Assembly: GCF_000192475.1 (NCBI RefSeq)
Contig: NZ_AEYW01000013.1
Location: 434,001-498,000, forward strand
Direction of reading: 5' to 3'
Origin: Ruegeria conchae
GTDB taxonomy: Bacteria > Pseudomonadota > Alphaproteobacteria > Rhodobacterales > Rhodobacteraceae
Length of the DNA: 64,000 nt
Below the pieces are notes generated by a model. It saw nothing but the letters and a program-made list of their open reading frames with translations, searched no databases and had not been told where the DNA came from. Shown here piece after piece: positions 1-7,538 of this stretch (position 1 is the stretch's first letter; the number at the start of each line of letters is the position of its first letter). The position numbers and the translations under genes are program-made.

Positions 1-1
1 T

Positions 2-547
2 GATACACCCGAGTTCAGTGGATTCACCGCTGGGCTGGCATATGGTCAGAACATCCTGTCCAGCAGCGATGACGATGACTATTATGATGTTGGCCTCAGA
101 TACAACAACACCTTCGGTGGCGGGGTCGAGTTTGCTGCAGCCATTGCTTACTCGGTTCGTTCGGCTGACGATGGATCAGGGGATCGCAAGGATACCATCG
201 GTTCCGCGTCCGTTCTGCTGCAGAGTGGGTTGAGCTTCACCGTCGCTGCGGGCACGCGCGACAATGATGCGGACGGTGCGTCTGATCCGAACTACTTCTA
301 TGGAAAGATCGCGTATGAAGATCAGTGGGTCTCCTGGGGCAAAACCGGTATCGGGATCGACTACTATTCGGGTTCGGACTTCGTGAATGACGGGTCCAGC
401 ACAGACGCTTGGGGCATCGCTGTCGTTCAGCGTATCGACAGCATCAATACAGATGCCTACCTGAAATACCGCAATCACGACTTCGAAGATGGCGCTTCGT
501 TCGACAACAACGAAGCCTGGGTGTTGGGCGCCCGCTGGAAGTTCTGA
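2..547 (+). CDS. Outer-membrane porin, C-terminal part (5' end outside window)
   Basis: The frame is open from base 2 to the TGA at 545-547, giving the last 181 residues of a protein that begins before the window. It shows alternating short polar and aromatic beta-strands with acidic, Gly/Asn/Asp-rich turns and ends in ...GARWKF. A terminal Phe is the usual C-terminal signature of trimeric porins recognised by the BAM complex. The strand pattern fits the Rhodobacter-type general porin family, a passive diffusion channel in the outer membrane. A strong terminator follows at once, so this is the last gene of its transcript. The exact subfamily cannot be settled without the N-terminal half. Confidence 0.85.
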   Translation, partial: DTPEFSGFTAGLAYGQNILSSSDDDDYYDVGLRYNNTFGGGVEFAAAIAYSVRSADDGSGDRKDTIGSASVLLQSGLSFTVAAGTRDNDADGASDPNYFYGKIAYEDQWVSWGKTGIGIDYYSGSDFVNDGSSTDAWGIAVVQRIDSINTDAYLKYRNHDFEDGASFDNNEAWVLGARWKF

Positions 548-569
548 GCTCTTAACTCTGTAATGACCA

Positions 570-599
570 AACGCTCCGGCCTGCGCCGGGGCGTTTTTT
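570..599 (+). terminator. Rho-independent terminator after the porin gene
   Basis: A GC-rich hairpin (ACGCTCCGG, short loop, CCGGGGCGT) is followed by six T. It lies 23 bases after the porin stop codon. Confidence 0.85.
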
Positions 600-732
600 C
601 GTCTGTGATATGGGCAAAACGGGGCTGAAAAGGCCTTTGCCTCTTGCACGCGGGCGGCTGGGCAAATAGAAGGCGTCAAATTTGCCCGGCGCGCCCGTTT
701 TGCGCGCCCCGAATCCTATGGGGACTACCATA

Positions 733-2064
733 ATGCAGGTTACCGAGACGCTGAATGAAGGTCTGAAACGCGGGTACAACATCGTTGTGACCGCTGCCGA
801 GCTGGACAACAAGGTCAACGAAAAGCTGACCGAAGCGCAGCCCGAAGTCGAGATGAAGGGCTTCCGTAAAGGTAAAGTGCCGATGGCGCTGCTGAAGAAG
901 CAGTTTGGCCAGCGCCTGCTTGGCGAAGCGATGCAGGAAACCATCGACGGTGCGATGAATAAGCACTTTGAGGACAGCGGCGAGCGTCCTGCACTGCAGC
1001 CTGAGGTCAAGATGACCAACGAGGACTGGAAAGAAGGCGATGACGTAGAAGTTGCTATGTCCTACGAAGCACTGCCCGAAATTCCAGAGGTTGACCTGAA
1101 ATCGGTCGAGCTGGAGAAGCTGGTTGTCAAAGCCGATGACGCAGCCGTTGAAGAAGCGCTGAACAATCTGGCCGAGACCGCCCAGAACTTTAAAGCGCGC
1201 CGCAAGGGTTCCAAAGCCAAGGATGGCGACCAGATCGTTTTCGACTTTGTTGGCAAGGTTGATGGCGAAGAGTTCGAAGGTGGTTCGGCTGAAGATTACC
1301 CGCTGGTTTTGGGCTCGAACAGCTTCATCCCTGGCTTTGAGGAGCAGTTGGTTGGCGTAAAAGCCGAGGAAGAAAAGGACGTGAACGTCACCTTCCCGGA
1401 AGAATACGGTGCCGAGCATCTGGCCGGTAAAGACGCCGTATTCACCTGCACCATCAAAGAAGTGAAAGAACCGGTTGCAGCCGCGGTTGACGACGAACTG
1501 GCAAAGAAATTTGGTGCCGATGATCTGGCTGCTTTGAAAGAGCAGATTGGTGAGCGCTTGGAAGCGGAATATGCCGGTGCGTCGCGTGCGGTTATGAAGC
1601 GCGCGCTATTGGACGTGCTGGACGAGAAAGTTTCGTTCGACCTGCCGCCCTCATTGGTGGAAGCCGAAGCCAAGCAGATTGCACATCAGCTGTGGCACGA
1701 AGAGAACCCTGAAGTTGAAGGCCACGATCATGATCCGATCGAGCCCACCGACGAGCACAACAAACTGGCCGAGCGCCGCGTTCGTCTGGGCCTGTTGCTG
1801 GCAGAGCTGGGTCAGAAGGCCGAGGTTGAAGTCACCGATGCCGAGATGACTCAGGCGATCATGAACCAGGCACGTCAGTACCCAGGTCAGGAACGTCAGT
1901 TCTTTGAGTTCGTGCAGCAGAACGCTCAGATGCAGCAGCAATTGCGCGCGCCGATCTTTGAAGACAAGGTTGTCGACTACATTGTCGAGCTGGCTCAGGT
2001 CGCAGACAAAGAAGTCAGCAAAGACGACCTGCAAAAAGCCGTTGAGGCACTGGAAGAGGAATAA
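733..2064 (+). CDS. tig: Trigger factor, ribosome-bound chaperone and peptidyl-prolyl isomerase
   Basis: 443 residues. It binds the ribosome exit tunnel near L23 and helps nascent chains fold. The ribosome-binding signature GFRKGKVP is at residues 43-50, an FKBP-type isomerase domain spans about 163-245 (DGDQIVFDF..., [10 protein letters not shown]), and the C-terminal part is the helical substrate-cradling domain. Start chosen at the ATG reading MQVTETL because E. coli trigger factor also starts MQV and GGGGA lies 8 bases upstream; in-frame ATGs at 682 and 718 would add residues not usual for the family. Here tig is followed by luxI on the opposite strand, not by clpP/clpX. Confidence 0.95.
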   Translation: MQVTETLNEGLKRGYNIVVTAAELDNKVNEKLTEAQPEVEMKGFRKGKVPMALLKKQFGQRLLGEAMQETIDGAMNKHFEDSGERPALQPEVKMTNEDWKEGDDVEVAMSYEALPEIPEVDLKSVELEKLVVKADDAAVEEALNNLAETAQNFKARRKGSKAKDGDQIVFDFVGKVDGEEFEGGSAEDYPLVLGSNSFIPGFEEQLVGVKAEEEKDVNVTFPEEYGAEHLAGKDAVFTCTIKEVKEPVAAAVDDELAKKFGADDLAALKEQIGERLEAEYAGASRAVMKRALLDVLDEKVSFDLPPSLVEAEAKQIAHQLWHEENPEVEGHDHDPIEPTDEHNKLAERRVRLGLLLAELGQKAEVEVTDAEMTQAIMNQARQYPGQERQFFEFVQQNAQMQQQLRAPIFEDKVVDYIVELAQVADKEVSKDDLQKAVEALEEE

Positions 2065-2093
2065 TCCTCTTCCTTCTCCCAGCCTGGGGCCAC

Positions 2094-2131
2094 AAAAAAA
2101 GCGGAGCCGTCTGGAAATTAGACGGCTCCGC
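2094..2131 (-). terminator. Terminator for luxI (minus strand)
   Basis: A 12-bp perfect stem (GCGGAGCCGTCT / AGACGGCTCCGC, 2101-2131) is flanked on its left by seven A, which read as a T tract on the minus strand. It follows the luxI stop and faces the end of tig. For tig transcripts the stem has no T tract. Confidence 0.8.
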
Positions 2132-2162
2132 ATGGGTGGCTTTGTACTATGAGGTGAGGGGG

Positions 2163-3017
2163 TCAGGCCTCATGAGCAAAAGCACGGGGGGTCTGTAACA
2201 GAGCGGTCTTTTGCTCTGGGGTGAATGTATCGGTCAGCGCTTCGATCAGATTCAGCACTGCCTGTCTTTCCAATTCCGTCTTGGCCGCACTCATCTGTTC
2301 GACAAAATACTTCTCAAGATCAGTGAGCGGTTTGTGGTCGCGGTTTGCCGGGTTGGCAGTCTCTGCCTTTTTTGCCTCAAAGAACTCCAATGCCTTTTCT
2401 TCTTCGATAAAGACATCGTGGTGGATGTCAGCAAATTCTCGAAGGCCCGAAATCCTTTCCTCGGAGCAATCCAACAGGGCTGCCATCGCCGGCACTTTGC
2501 CCATCGGTACTGTTTCGCCAACATAGTCGTAGGGCGCACAGTTCGAGCGTTTGAGGACGCGGTTCATGACCGGGTCGATGACGGTGATGATGTCTTGAAT
2601 ACCTGCGCTGCGGCAATATTCCAGTGATCCAATCATCAACTCACAGGTCGCATATGAGACCGAGTTTTTCTCTTTCCCTCGGGTCAGTCGCTGCGTATCG
2701 ACACAGAAGCGGGTCGATTCCCACATGGTCGCACCGCGCATTGGTGCTTCGCCGCATAGGATATCCGAGAACACATCCGAAAGCATGTGTGGACCAGTGG
2801 TCTGGAGTGCACGTACTGCGGCCACGACGTTCCCCTCATCGTCGAGACCGATTACATATGCAGGATCCAGATGATCGAATTGATCGATTTCTTTCCCATC
2901 TTGGATGTTAACGTCCCAACCAAGCCGCCCGCCAAAAACCCGAGCGCGCAGTTCGAACATATCGTCAAGAACTTCGGTGAACAGATGTCTGTTCAGCCCA
3001 TCAACTACCAAAATCAT
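2163..3017 (-). CDS. LuxI-family acyl-homoserine lactone synthase with C-terminal extension
   Basis: 284 residues. Makes an acyl-homoserine lactone signal from S-adenosylmethionine and an acyl carrier. The residues conserved across LuxI proteins are in place: Arg24, Phe28, Trp34, Asp45, Asp48, Arg69, Phe83, Glu100 and Arg103. The catalytic fold normally takes about 190-220 residues; here roughly 70 more follow, acidic and helical (from about ALEFFEAKKAE to the end), of unknown role. The luxR gene lies 119 bases upstream on the same strand. The Shine-Dalgarno (GGGGG, 5 bases before the ATG) is the 3' arm of an inverted repeat, described separately. Similar luxRI pairs occur in Ruegeria; the acyl chain cannot be read from the sequence. 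Confidence 0.93.
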   Translation of the reverse strand: MILVVDGLNRHLFTEVLDDMFELRARVFGGRLGWDVNIQDGKEIDQFDHLDPAYVIGLDDEGNVVAAVRALQTTGPHMLSDVFSDILCGEAPMRGATMWESTRFCVDTQRLTRGKEKNSVSYATCELMIGSLEYCRSAGIQDIITVIDPVMNRVLKRSNCAPYDYVGETVPMGKVPAMAALLDCSEERISGLREFADIHHDVFIEEEKALEFFEAKKAETANPANRDHKPLTDLEKYFVEQMSAAKTELERQAVLNLIEALTDTFTPEQKTALLQTPRAFAHEA

Positions 3018-3020
3018 GTT

Positions 3021-3089
3021 AACCCCCTTCGAGTGATCTGTCTGTGGATAAGACGTTACTCGGTTTCCACAGCGAATCTATTGGGGGTT
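3021..3089 (-). promoter_or_regulatory. Nested inverted repeat covering the luxI ribosome-binding site
   Basis: In the luxI mRNA the 5' arm AACCCCC (3089-3083) is exactly complementary to GGGGGTT (3027-3021), which is the Shine-Dalgarno and ends 3 bases before the ATG. Nested inside is a second perfect 7-bp pair, CTGTGGA (3072-3066) with TCCACAG (3048-3042). Folding would bury the ribosome-binding site. The inner repeat could instead be a protein operator. Observed: the exact repeats. Inferred: translational control. Confidence 0.55.
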
Positions 3090-3136
3090 TCCCGTAATAT
3101 TGGCTTTTTTTAGCCCAATTTTGGCAAGATTTGGCT

Positions 3137-3838
3137 TTATCCTGGGTAGATTAAGCCGATTCCGATGGCGCGACCGACGGCCTGCGGAGTCGTCAGTGCA
3201 TTAAGCTTTTCGCGAGAAGAGCGCAAGTGCACCTCAACCGTACGGTGCGAAATCGACAGAATATCGCCGATATCCTGCTGTGATTTGCCTGCTGCAGCCC
3301 ATTGCAAAATCTCCAACTCGCGGCTGGAGAGGGTCGGGTGGTACAGCATTCGGCTGATTGTATCCGACGTCATGACGTTGTCATGAATGTGTACGGCCAA
3401 AGATTGCAGGTCACTTATCACGTTGGGCACCAGTTTCTTCCACTCTTCCCGGCTGCATTCACGCACGGCGCTGAGCAGGCCGATATCTCCGTACGGCCCG
3501 CGCACAGGAATCGTAATGCCCTGATCTGGAATGCCAAAATCATGTGCATCACGAAAAACGCGCTGGAAATCTTTGCCCCGTTCAAGACGACTCCAATCTA
3601 CGGGCGCGATGCTACGTTGACTCATGTGCAACGTCGGATCGATCAGATGCAGACCTTGTTCTTGATAATGAGCTTTCCAGTCATCGCTATAGGTCACATG
3701 GCCGTGGATGGTTCCTGCGGCAGGGTTCATGCCAGCATAAGCGGCATGGTCCATTTCGTATTTGTCACAGACTTGGCGCAGGAACTCGTCATACCGAGTA
3801 TCCTGTTCTGGAAGGGTGCTGAGATCAACAATATCCAT
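3137..3838 (-). CDS. LuxR-family acyl-homoserine lactone-responsive transcription regulator
   Basis: 233 residues. The N-terminal autoinducer-binding domain holds the ligand-pocket residues Trp54, Tyr58, Asp67, Pro68 and Trp82 plus Gly107 (TraR Trp57, Tyr61, Asp70, Trp85 and Gly113 equivalents). The C-terminal LuxR helix-turn-helix spans about 170-225 with the conserved Glu174, Leu178 and Gly184. It is a full-length sensor, not a solo HTH, and is paired with the luxI just downstream, so it very likely binds that enzyme's product. The start ATG has only a weak Shine-Dalgarno. The 280 bases upstream carry several repeated motifs, listed separately. Which genes it controls beyond luxI is unknown. 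Confidence 0.93.
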   Translation of the reverse strand: MDIVDLSTLPEQDTRYDEFLRQVCDKYEMDHAAYAGMNPAAGTIHGHVTYSDDWKAHYQEQGLHLIDPTLHMSQRSIAPVDWSRLERGKDFQRVFRDAHDFGIPDQGITIPVRGPYGDIGLLSAVRECSREEWKKLVPNVISDLQSLAVHIHDNVMTSDTISRMLYHPTLSSRELEILQWAAAGKSQQDIGDILSISHRTVEVHLRSSREKLNALTTPQAVGRAIGIGLIYPG

Positions 3839-3927
3839 ACGGCAACGACCAGCTAGACCCGAGTGAGCGGGCGGATCCCTTTTTCCAGGAAAAAAGATAC
3901 TGTCTTCCCTGACGTCAACAAGGACAC

Positions 3928-4110
3928 CACATTTCCCACATCATGACAAGAAGCTAGGGGAAATGTCTGCCTTTTAAAGGGAAATGTGCCATTGGTGCAC
4001 ATCTTTATGGCGTCCTTTGCTTAGGTCAATGTCAGATTTGTGGTGCCCATTCCGAAGTTTATCGGGTGTTTGAGTGGTTATGCGCATACTTTACGAGGTG
4101 AATGCGCATT
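3928..4110. promoter_or_regulatory. Array of repeated motifs upstream of luxR
   Basis: Three copies of GGGAAATGT occur: inverted at 3929-3937 and direct at 3958-3966 and 3979-3987, the direct pair exactly 21 bases apart. Next comes an imperfect palindrome TGTGCCATTGGTGCACA (3985-4001), of lux-box-like length. Then come two perfect palindromes with the same core ATGCGCAT, at 4079-4088 and 4101-4110, centred 22 bases apart. All lie in the non-coding gap upstream of luxR. The spacings match two helical turns, as expected for regulator sites. Which protein binds is unknown. Confidence 0.45.
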
Positions 4111-4118
4111 AATAACGT

Positions 4119-4604
4119 CTATTTTGTGGCGGAAACTAGACCAGTTTCAACTAGCATACCCCTCTTCTTAGCTTCGGGGTAGTACCCTTTCGCATAGAGA
4201 AAAATAGCGCGCTGTTGATCGCCGTCCGACAATAGCCACGCGCCGCGTAGGTATTTACCTGCAAATTCCAAGTTTGTGTCTGCGTCCAGCAATCCCTGGG
4301 CATTACCTGCATAGCCCATAGATCGCGCGGTCGCAGGCAGGATTTGCAGCAGCCCATAATAGGGGCGGTTCACCGCCCAGGGGCGATGTGTGCTTTCGCG
4401 GATGGCAAGTTTGTGCACCAACTCTCGTGGAAGCTCATAGTGATCGGCCCATTTGTTGATCGAGGCACGCAGTTCCGGCGTCTCATTGGGATAGAGGGGC
4501 GGGTCGGAGGTGTCGGTGCCACCTGAAGCGTTTGGGCCACCACAGGCGGCAAGTGGCGCAATGAGCAACAAGGTCAAAACGCTGCGGCGAAGGAGAGGGG
4601 TCAT
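4119..4604 (-). CDS. Lytic transglycosylase, SLT-domain lipoprotein
   Basis: 161 residues from the ATG at 4604, which has AGGAG about 7 bases upstream; an in-frame start further out at 4658 would put 18 residues before the signal peptide. A signal peptide ends in the lipobox LAAC (LLLIAPLAACGG), so the mature protein should be lipid-anchored. The catalytic SLT fold begins around YELPRELVHKLAIRES, where the Glu of the RES motif is the expected acid, followed by YGLLQILPATARSMGY and the NLEFAGKYL helix. It cleaves peptidoglycan glycan strands to anhydromuropeptides. It is short: one SLT domain and little else. Monocistronic in appearance. Confidence 0.85.
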   Translation of the reverse strand: MTPLLRRSVLTLLLIAPLAACGGPNASGGTDTSDPPLYPNETPELRASINKWADHYELPRELVHKLAIRESTHRPWAVNRPYYGLLQILPATARSMGYAGNAQGLLDADTNLEFAGKYLRGAWLLSDGDQQRAIFLYAKGYYPEAKKRGMLVETGLVSATK

Positions 4605-4706
4605 ATATATGCTCCTGATATCGAAGGGCGATGATATGAAACCTTCGCCGGTCCGCAAGTCTAGGCGATCAATCGGGCTAAATCTTGCTGGTGGCGATAA
4701 GAAAAC

Positions 4707-4732
4707 AAAAAAGGCCGCACATAAGTGCGGCC
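4707..4732 (-). terminator. Terminator of the rpsF-rpsR-rplI operon
   Basis: Perfect stem GGCCGCAC / GTGCGGCC (4713-4732) with loop ATAA, followed on the minus strand by six T. It lies 26 bases after the rplI stop. Confidence 0.85.
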
Positions 4733-4757
4733 CTTTGGATTCGTAGAAGCAGCCGGA

Positions 4758-5378
4758 TCAGGCTTTGGCTTCGTCTTCTTCAGCCGGAGCTTCTTCGGCA
4801 ACCAACTCATCGTCATCCGACGCGGCCGAGCCGATGTCGTCAAAGAGTTCAGCGATTTCGAATTCAGCGGCGGCTTCTTCTTCAGCAGCCAGTTCCTGAA
4901 TCGATTTACCCGATGCTTGCAGTTCGGCTTCTTCTTCCGAACGGGCAACGTTCATCTTGATCTCGACTTCAACCTCAGGGTGCAGTTTGACTGCCAGCGA
5001 GTGAAGACCCAGTTCTTTGATCGGGGCGATCAGAACAATCTGTTTCTTGTCGACGGTGAAGCCTGCGTCGGTCGCAGCGTCTGCGGCGTCACGCGGGGTG
5101 ACCGAACCGTAAAGAGCGCCGGCATCTGACGCCGAGCGAATCACGATGAACTGCTGACCGTCCAGCTTTTCAGCCAGCGCTTCAGCTTCTTTCTTGGTTT
5201 CCAGGTTGCGTGCTTCAAGCTGCGCTTTCTGGGCCTCGAACGATGCGATGTTCGATTCGGATGCGCTCAGTGCTTTGCCCTGAGGCAGCAGGAAGTTGCG
5301 GGCGTAGCCGGGCTTGACGTCAACGACGTCGCCCATCTGACCCAGTTTCGCAACGCGTTCCAGAAGGATAACTTGCAT
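4758..5378 (-). CDS. rplI: 50S ribosomal protein L9
   Basis: 206 residues. The N-terminal domain is typical L9 ([19 protein letters not shown], then [15 protein letters not shown]), joined by the long central helix to the C-terminal domain ([21 protein letters not shown]). Bacterial L9 is usually about 150 residues. The extra C-terminal tail here is very acidic and alanine-rich (many EEA/EDEA repeats), a feature common in alphaproteobacterial L9. Last gene of rpsF-rpsR-rplI, 12 bases after rpsR, followed by a terminator. Confidence 0.96.
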   Translation of the reverse strand: MQVILLERVAKLGQMGDVVDVKPGYARNFLLPQGKALSASESNIASFEAQKAQLEARNLETKKEAEALAEKLDGQQFIVIRSASDAGALYGSVTPRDAADAATDAGFTVDKKQIVLIAPIKELGLHSLAVKLHPEVEVEIKMNVARSEEEAELQASGKSIQELAAEEEAAAEFEIAELFDDIGSAASDDDELVAEEAPAEEDEAKA

Positions 5379-5390
5379 GTCAGTCTCTCC

Positions 5391-5618
5391 TTACTTCACA
5401 GCGTAGGGCAGCAGGGCGAGGAAGCGGGCGCGCTTGATAGCACGGGCCAGTTCACGCTGCTTTTTCGCCGAAACGGCGGTGATGCGCGAAGGTACGATCT
5501 TGCCGCGCTCTGAGATGTAGCGCTGCAGCAGACGGGTGTCTTTGTAGTCGATTTTCGGCGCGTTCTCACCCGAGAACGGGCAGACCTTGCGGCGGCGGAA
5601 AAATGGTTTTGCGGCCAT
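5391..5618 (-). CDS. rpsR: 30S ribosomal protein S18
   Basis: 75 residues, normal length. The [10 protein letters not shown] start and the [19 protein letters not shown] block are the S18 signature; S18 contacts S6 on the platform of the small subunit. Middle gene of the rpsF-rpsR-rplI operon, 27 bases after rpsF. Confidence 0.97.
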   Translation of the reverse strand: MAAKPFFRRRKVCPFSGENAPKIDYKDTRLLQRYISERGKIVPSRITAVSAKKQRELARAIKRARFLALLPYAVK

Positions 5619-5645
5619 GGGTTATGTCCTTTCGTCAGGCGTTGA

Positions 5646-5999
5646 TCAGCGGCGCTCGCGGCGACCTTCGCGCTCATCGCGCTTTTGCATCTGGACCGAG
5701 GGGCCCTCGTTGTGCTCGTCGACCTTGATGGTCAGAACGCGCATAACGTCGTCATGCAAGCGCATCAGGCGTTCCATTTCCTGAACTGCGCCCGAAGGGG
5801 CATCGGTTTTCAGAAAGGCATAGTGGCCTTTGCGGTTCTTGTTGATCTTATAAGCCATCGTCTTGACGCCCCAGTACTCGCTGTCTACGACGTTGCCGCC
5901 GTTGTCAGCCAGAACGGTGCCGAAATGTTCGACAAGGCTTTCTGCCTGCGCGTTGGACAGATCCTGACGCGCGATCATTACATGCTCATACAGTGGCAT
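5646..5999 (-). CDS. rpsF: 30S ribosomal protein S6
   Basis: 117 residues from the ATG at 5999, chosen because AGGAG sits 5 bases before it; an in-frame GTG two codons earlier overlaps that ribosome-binding site. Starts MPLYEHVMIARQDLS, with the conserved YWGVKTMAYKINKNRKGHY block that packs on S18. The C-terminal tail is basic and Arg-rich (REGRRERR). First gene of the operon; the 268 bases before it are shared with the divergent gene at 6268 and must hold both promoters. Confidence 0.96.
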   Translation of the reverse strand: MPLYEHVMIARQDLSNAQAESLVEHFGTVLADNGGNVVDSEYWGVKTMAYKINKNRKGHYAFLKTDAPSGAVQEMERLMRLHDDVMRVLTIKVDEHNEGPSVQMQKRDEREGRRERR

Positions 6000-6267
6000 G
6001 TGCACTCCTGTTTATATCAAGGCGCATTTCAAAGGCGGGGTCATTGGTCCTTCGCGACCCTGCCACGAGAGGCTGCGCGATTCATAACCTTTGCGAAGGA
6101 TGGCCCCGTATACACGTTTGCGCGGTCGGGGCAAGCCCTGCCATGGATGCCTTGGTGAAGTCGCCCAATTTCCTTTGGTGTGCCCAATTCCTGACGCTTT
6201 TCGCCCCGAGGTTGTTCATGAAGACCGGAGTACCCGGCAGTTTGGAAAAATTAGACAGGGCAAAACA

Positions 6268-6786
6268 ATGGCCGTCATGAACACAAACACTTTTGAACAA
6301 TCTGCGTCTCGCGCAGCATTTGAGAAATCAGTTCCCGTTCTGATTACCTTCGCGCCTAACTGGCGCGCACGGATCGTTCTTATGCGTGTCGTAGGGGCTT
6401 TTCTGATCCTCTCGGCATTTTCAATGTGGCTTATGCCTGGCTCTGTCATGGGGGCCGAAGTTTGGCCGATCAAACTGGCCGCATCGATGATGTTCCTAAT
6501 TGTTGGCGTCAGCCTGCTGACCATCGAGGTCATGGATTCACGCCCAGATGCCTATTTTGATCCGATCCGCCGCGAAGTTCGCATTTTGCAGAAGAATGAA
6601 AACGGTCGGCCGCAAACGGTTCTGCGCCGCAGCTACGACTCGCTGGGCGGTGCACGATTTGCGGATGATCAGGTTGAATTGTTTGATGTGGATGGCAGCC
6701 TGCTGATGAAGCTGCCGCTGCAATCGGCCGATGTCAGCTCAGCGCTGAAAGGTCAACTCAGCCAAAACGTAACAATTTTCGCCTGA
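6268..6786 (+). CDS. Uncharacterised membrane protein with two transmembrane segments
   Basis: 172 residues from the ATG at 6268 (ACAGGG 7 bases upstream); the frame stays open further upstream but that stretch is the rpsF promoter region and does not look coding. Two hydrophobic helices lie near residues 42-62 (MRVVGAFLILSAFSMWLM) and 68-90 (IKLAASMMFLIVGVSLLTI), followed by a soluble C-terminal domain of about 80 residues with an Arg-rich stretch and a beta-like VELFDVDGSLLMKLPL. I do not recognise the family; proteins of this layout are common in Rhodobacterales. No function is suggested by its neighbours. Confidence 0.75.
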   Translation: MAVMNTNTFEQSASRAAFEKSVPVLITFAPNWRARIVLMRVVGAFLILSAFSMWLMPGSVMGAEVWPIKLAASMMFLIVGVSLLTIEVMDSRPDAYFDPIRREVRILQKNENGRPQTVLRRSYDSLGGARFADDQVELFDVDGSLLMKLPLQSADVSSALKGQLSQNVTIFA

Positions 6787-6912
6787 ATTTTATTCTGTTC
6801 AAAAAGGAACAGATTCTGTGAATCAAAAAAACTTGTGTGCTGCCCTTGGGCAGCACATTTTTGTTGGTGAGCAACCCACCCGGTTTGCGACAACACCATT
6901 GCGGAGATTGTT

Positions 6913-7485
6913 ATGAAATCCACCCTTCTTGCCGCTGCTCTGGCTGTTTCGGCCACGACTGCATTTGCCAGCGCTGAAAAATATACTCTGGATCCCAGCC
7001 ATAGCCAGGTCATCTTCAACTACAACCATCTGGGTTTTTCGACCACCTACGGTATGTTCTCGGGCTTTGAAGGCGAGATCATGTTTGATCAGGAGAACCC
7101 TGCTGCTTCAAGCGTGAATGTGTCGATGCCAGTTGTTGAGATGTTCACGGGCTGGAAGCCGCGTGAAGACCACTTCATGACCGAAGATTTCTTCGGCGTG
7201 ACTGAGGGTGATCTAATCACGTTTACCTCTACGGGTATTGAAGTTACCGGCGAAAACACTGCCAACATCACGGGCGATCTGACCATGAACGGTGTTACGA
7301 AATCGGTCGTACTGGACGCCAAGCTGAACCAAGTGGGCGAACACCCAATGGCGGGCAAACCCTGGGCCGGTTTTGACGCCACCACAACACTGGTGCGCAG
7401 CGAGTTCGATCTTGGCCAGTTTGCACCCTTTGTCAGCGACGAAGTCGAGGTTCGCATTTCGGTAGAGGCCCAGAAGGCCGACTAA
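6913..7485 (+). CDS. Periplasmic YceI-family protein
   Basis: 190 residues. A cleavable signal peptide (MKSTLLAAALAVSATTAFASA) is followed by a YceI beta-barrel: YTLDPSHSQVIFNYNHLGFS near the start, then MTEDFFGV and ITGDLTMNGVTKSVVLDAKL in the middle. Family members form an isoprenoid-binding lipocalin-like barrel in the periplasm; the natural ligand is often unknown. The convergent gene at 7538 fuses a cytochrome b561 to the same fold, which supports a link to quinone or isoprenoid handling. A strong terminator follows. Confidence 0.9.
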   Translation: MKSTLLAAALAVSATTAFASAEKYTLDPSHSQVIFNYNHLGFSTTYGMFSGFEGEIMFDQENPAASSVNVSMPVVEMFTGWKPREDHFMTEDFFGVTEGDLITFTSTGIEVTGENTANITGDLTMNGVTKSVVLDAKLNQVGEHPMAGKPWAGFDATTTLVRSEFDLGQFAPFVSDEVEVRISVEAQKAD

Positions 7486-7508
7486 TCCGACGTTGACGAA
7501 CTCTATTA

Positions 7509-7538
7509 CCGCCGGAGGCAACCCTCCGGCGGTTTTTT
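7509..7538 (+). terminator. Terminator after the yceI-like gene
   Basis: Perfect 10-bp stem CCGCCGGAGG / CCTCCGGCGG with a 4-base loop, then six T (7533-7538). The convergent gene's stop codon begins at its last base. Confidence 0.92.
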
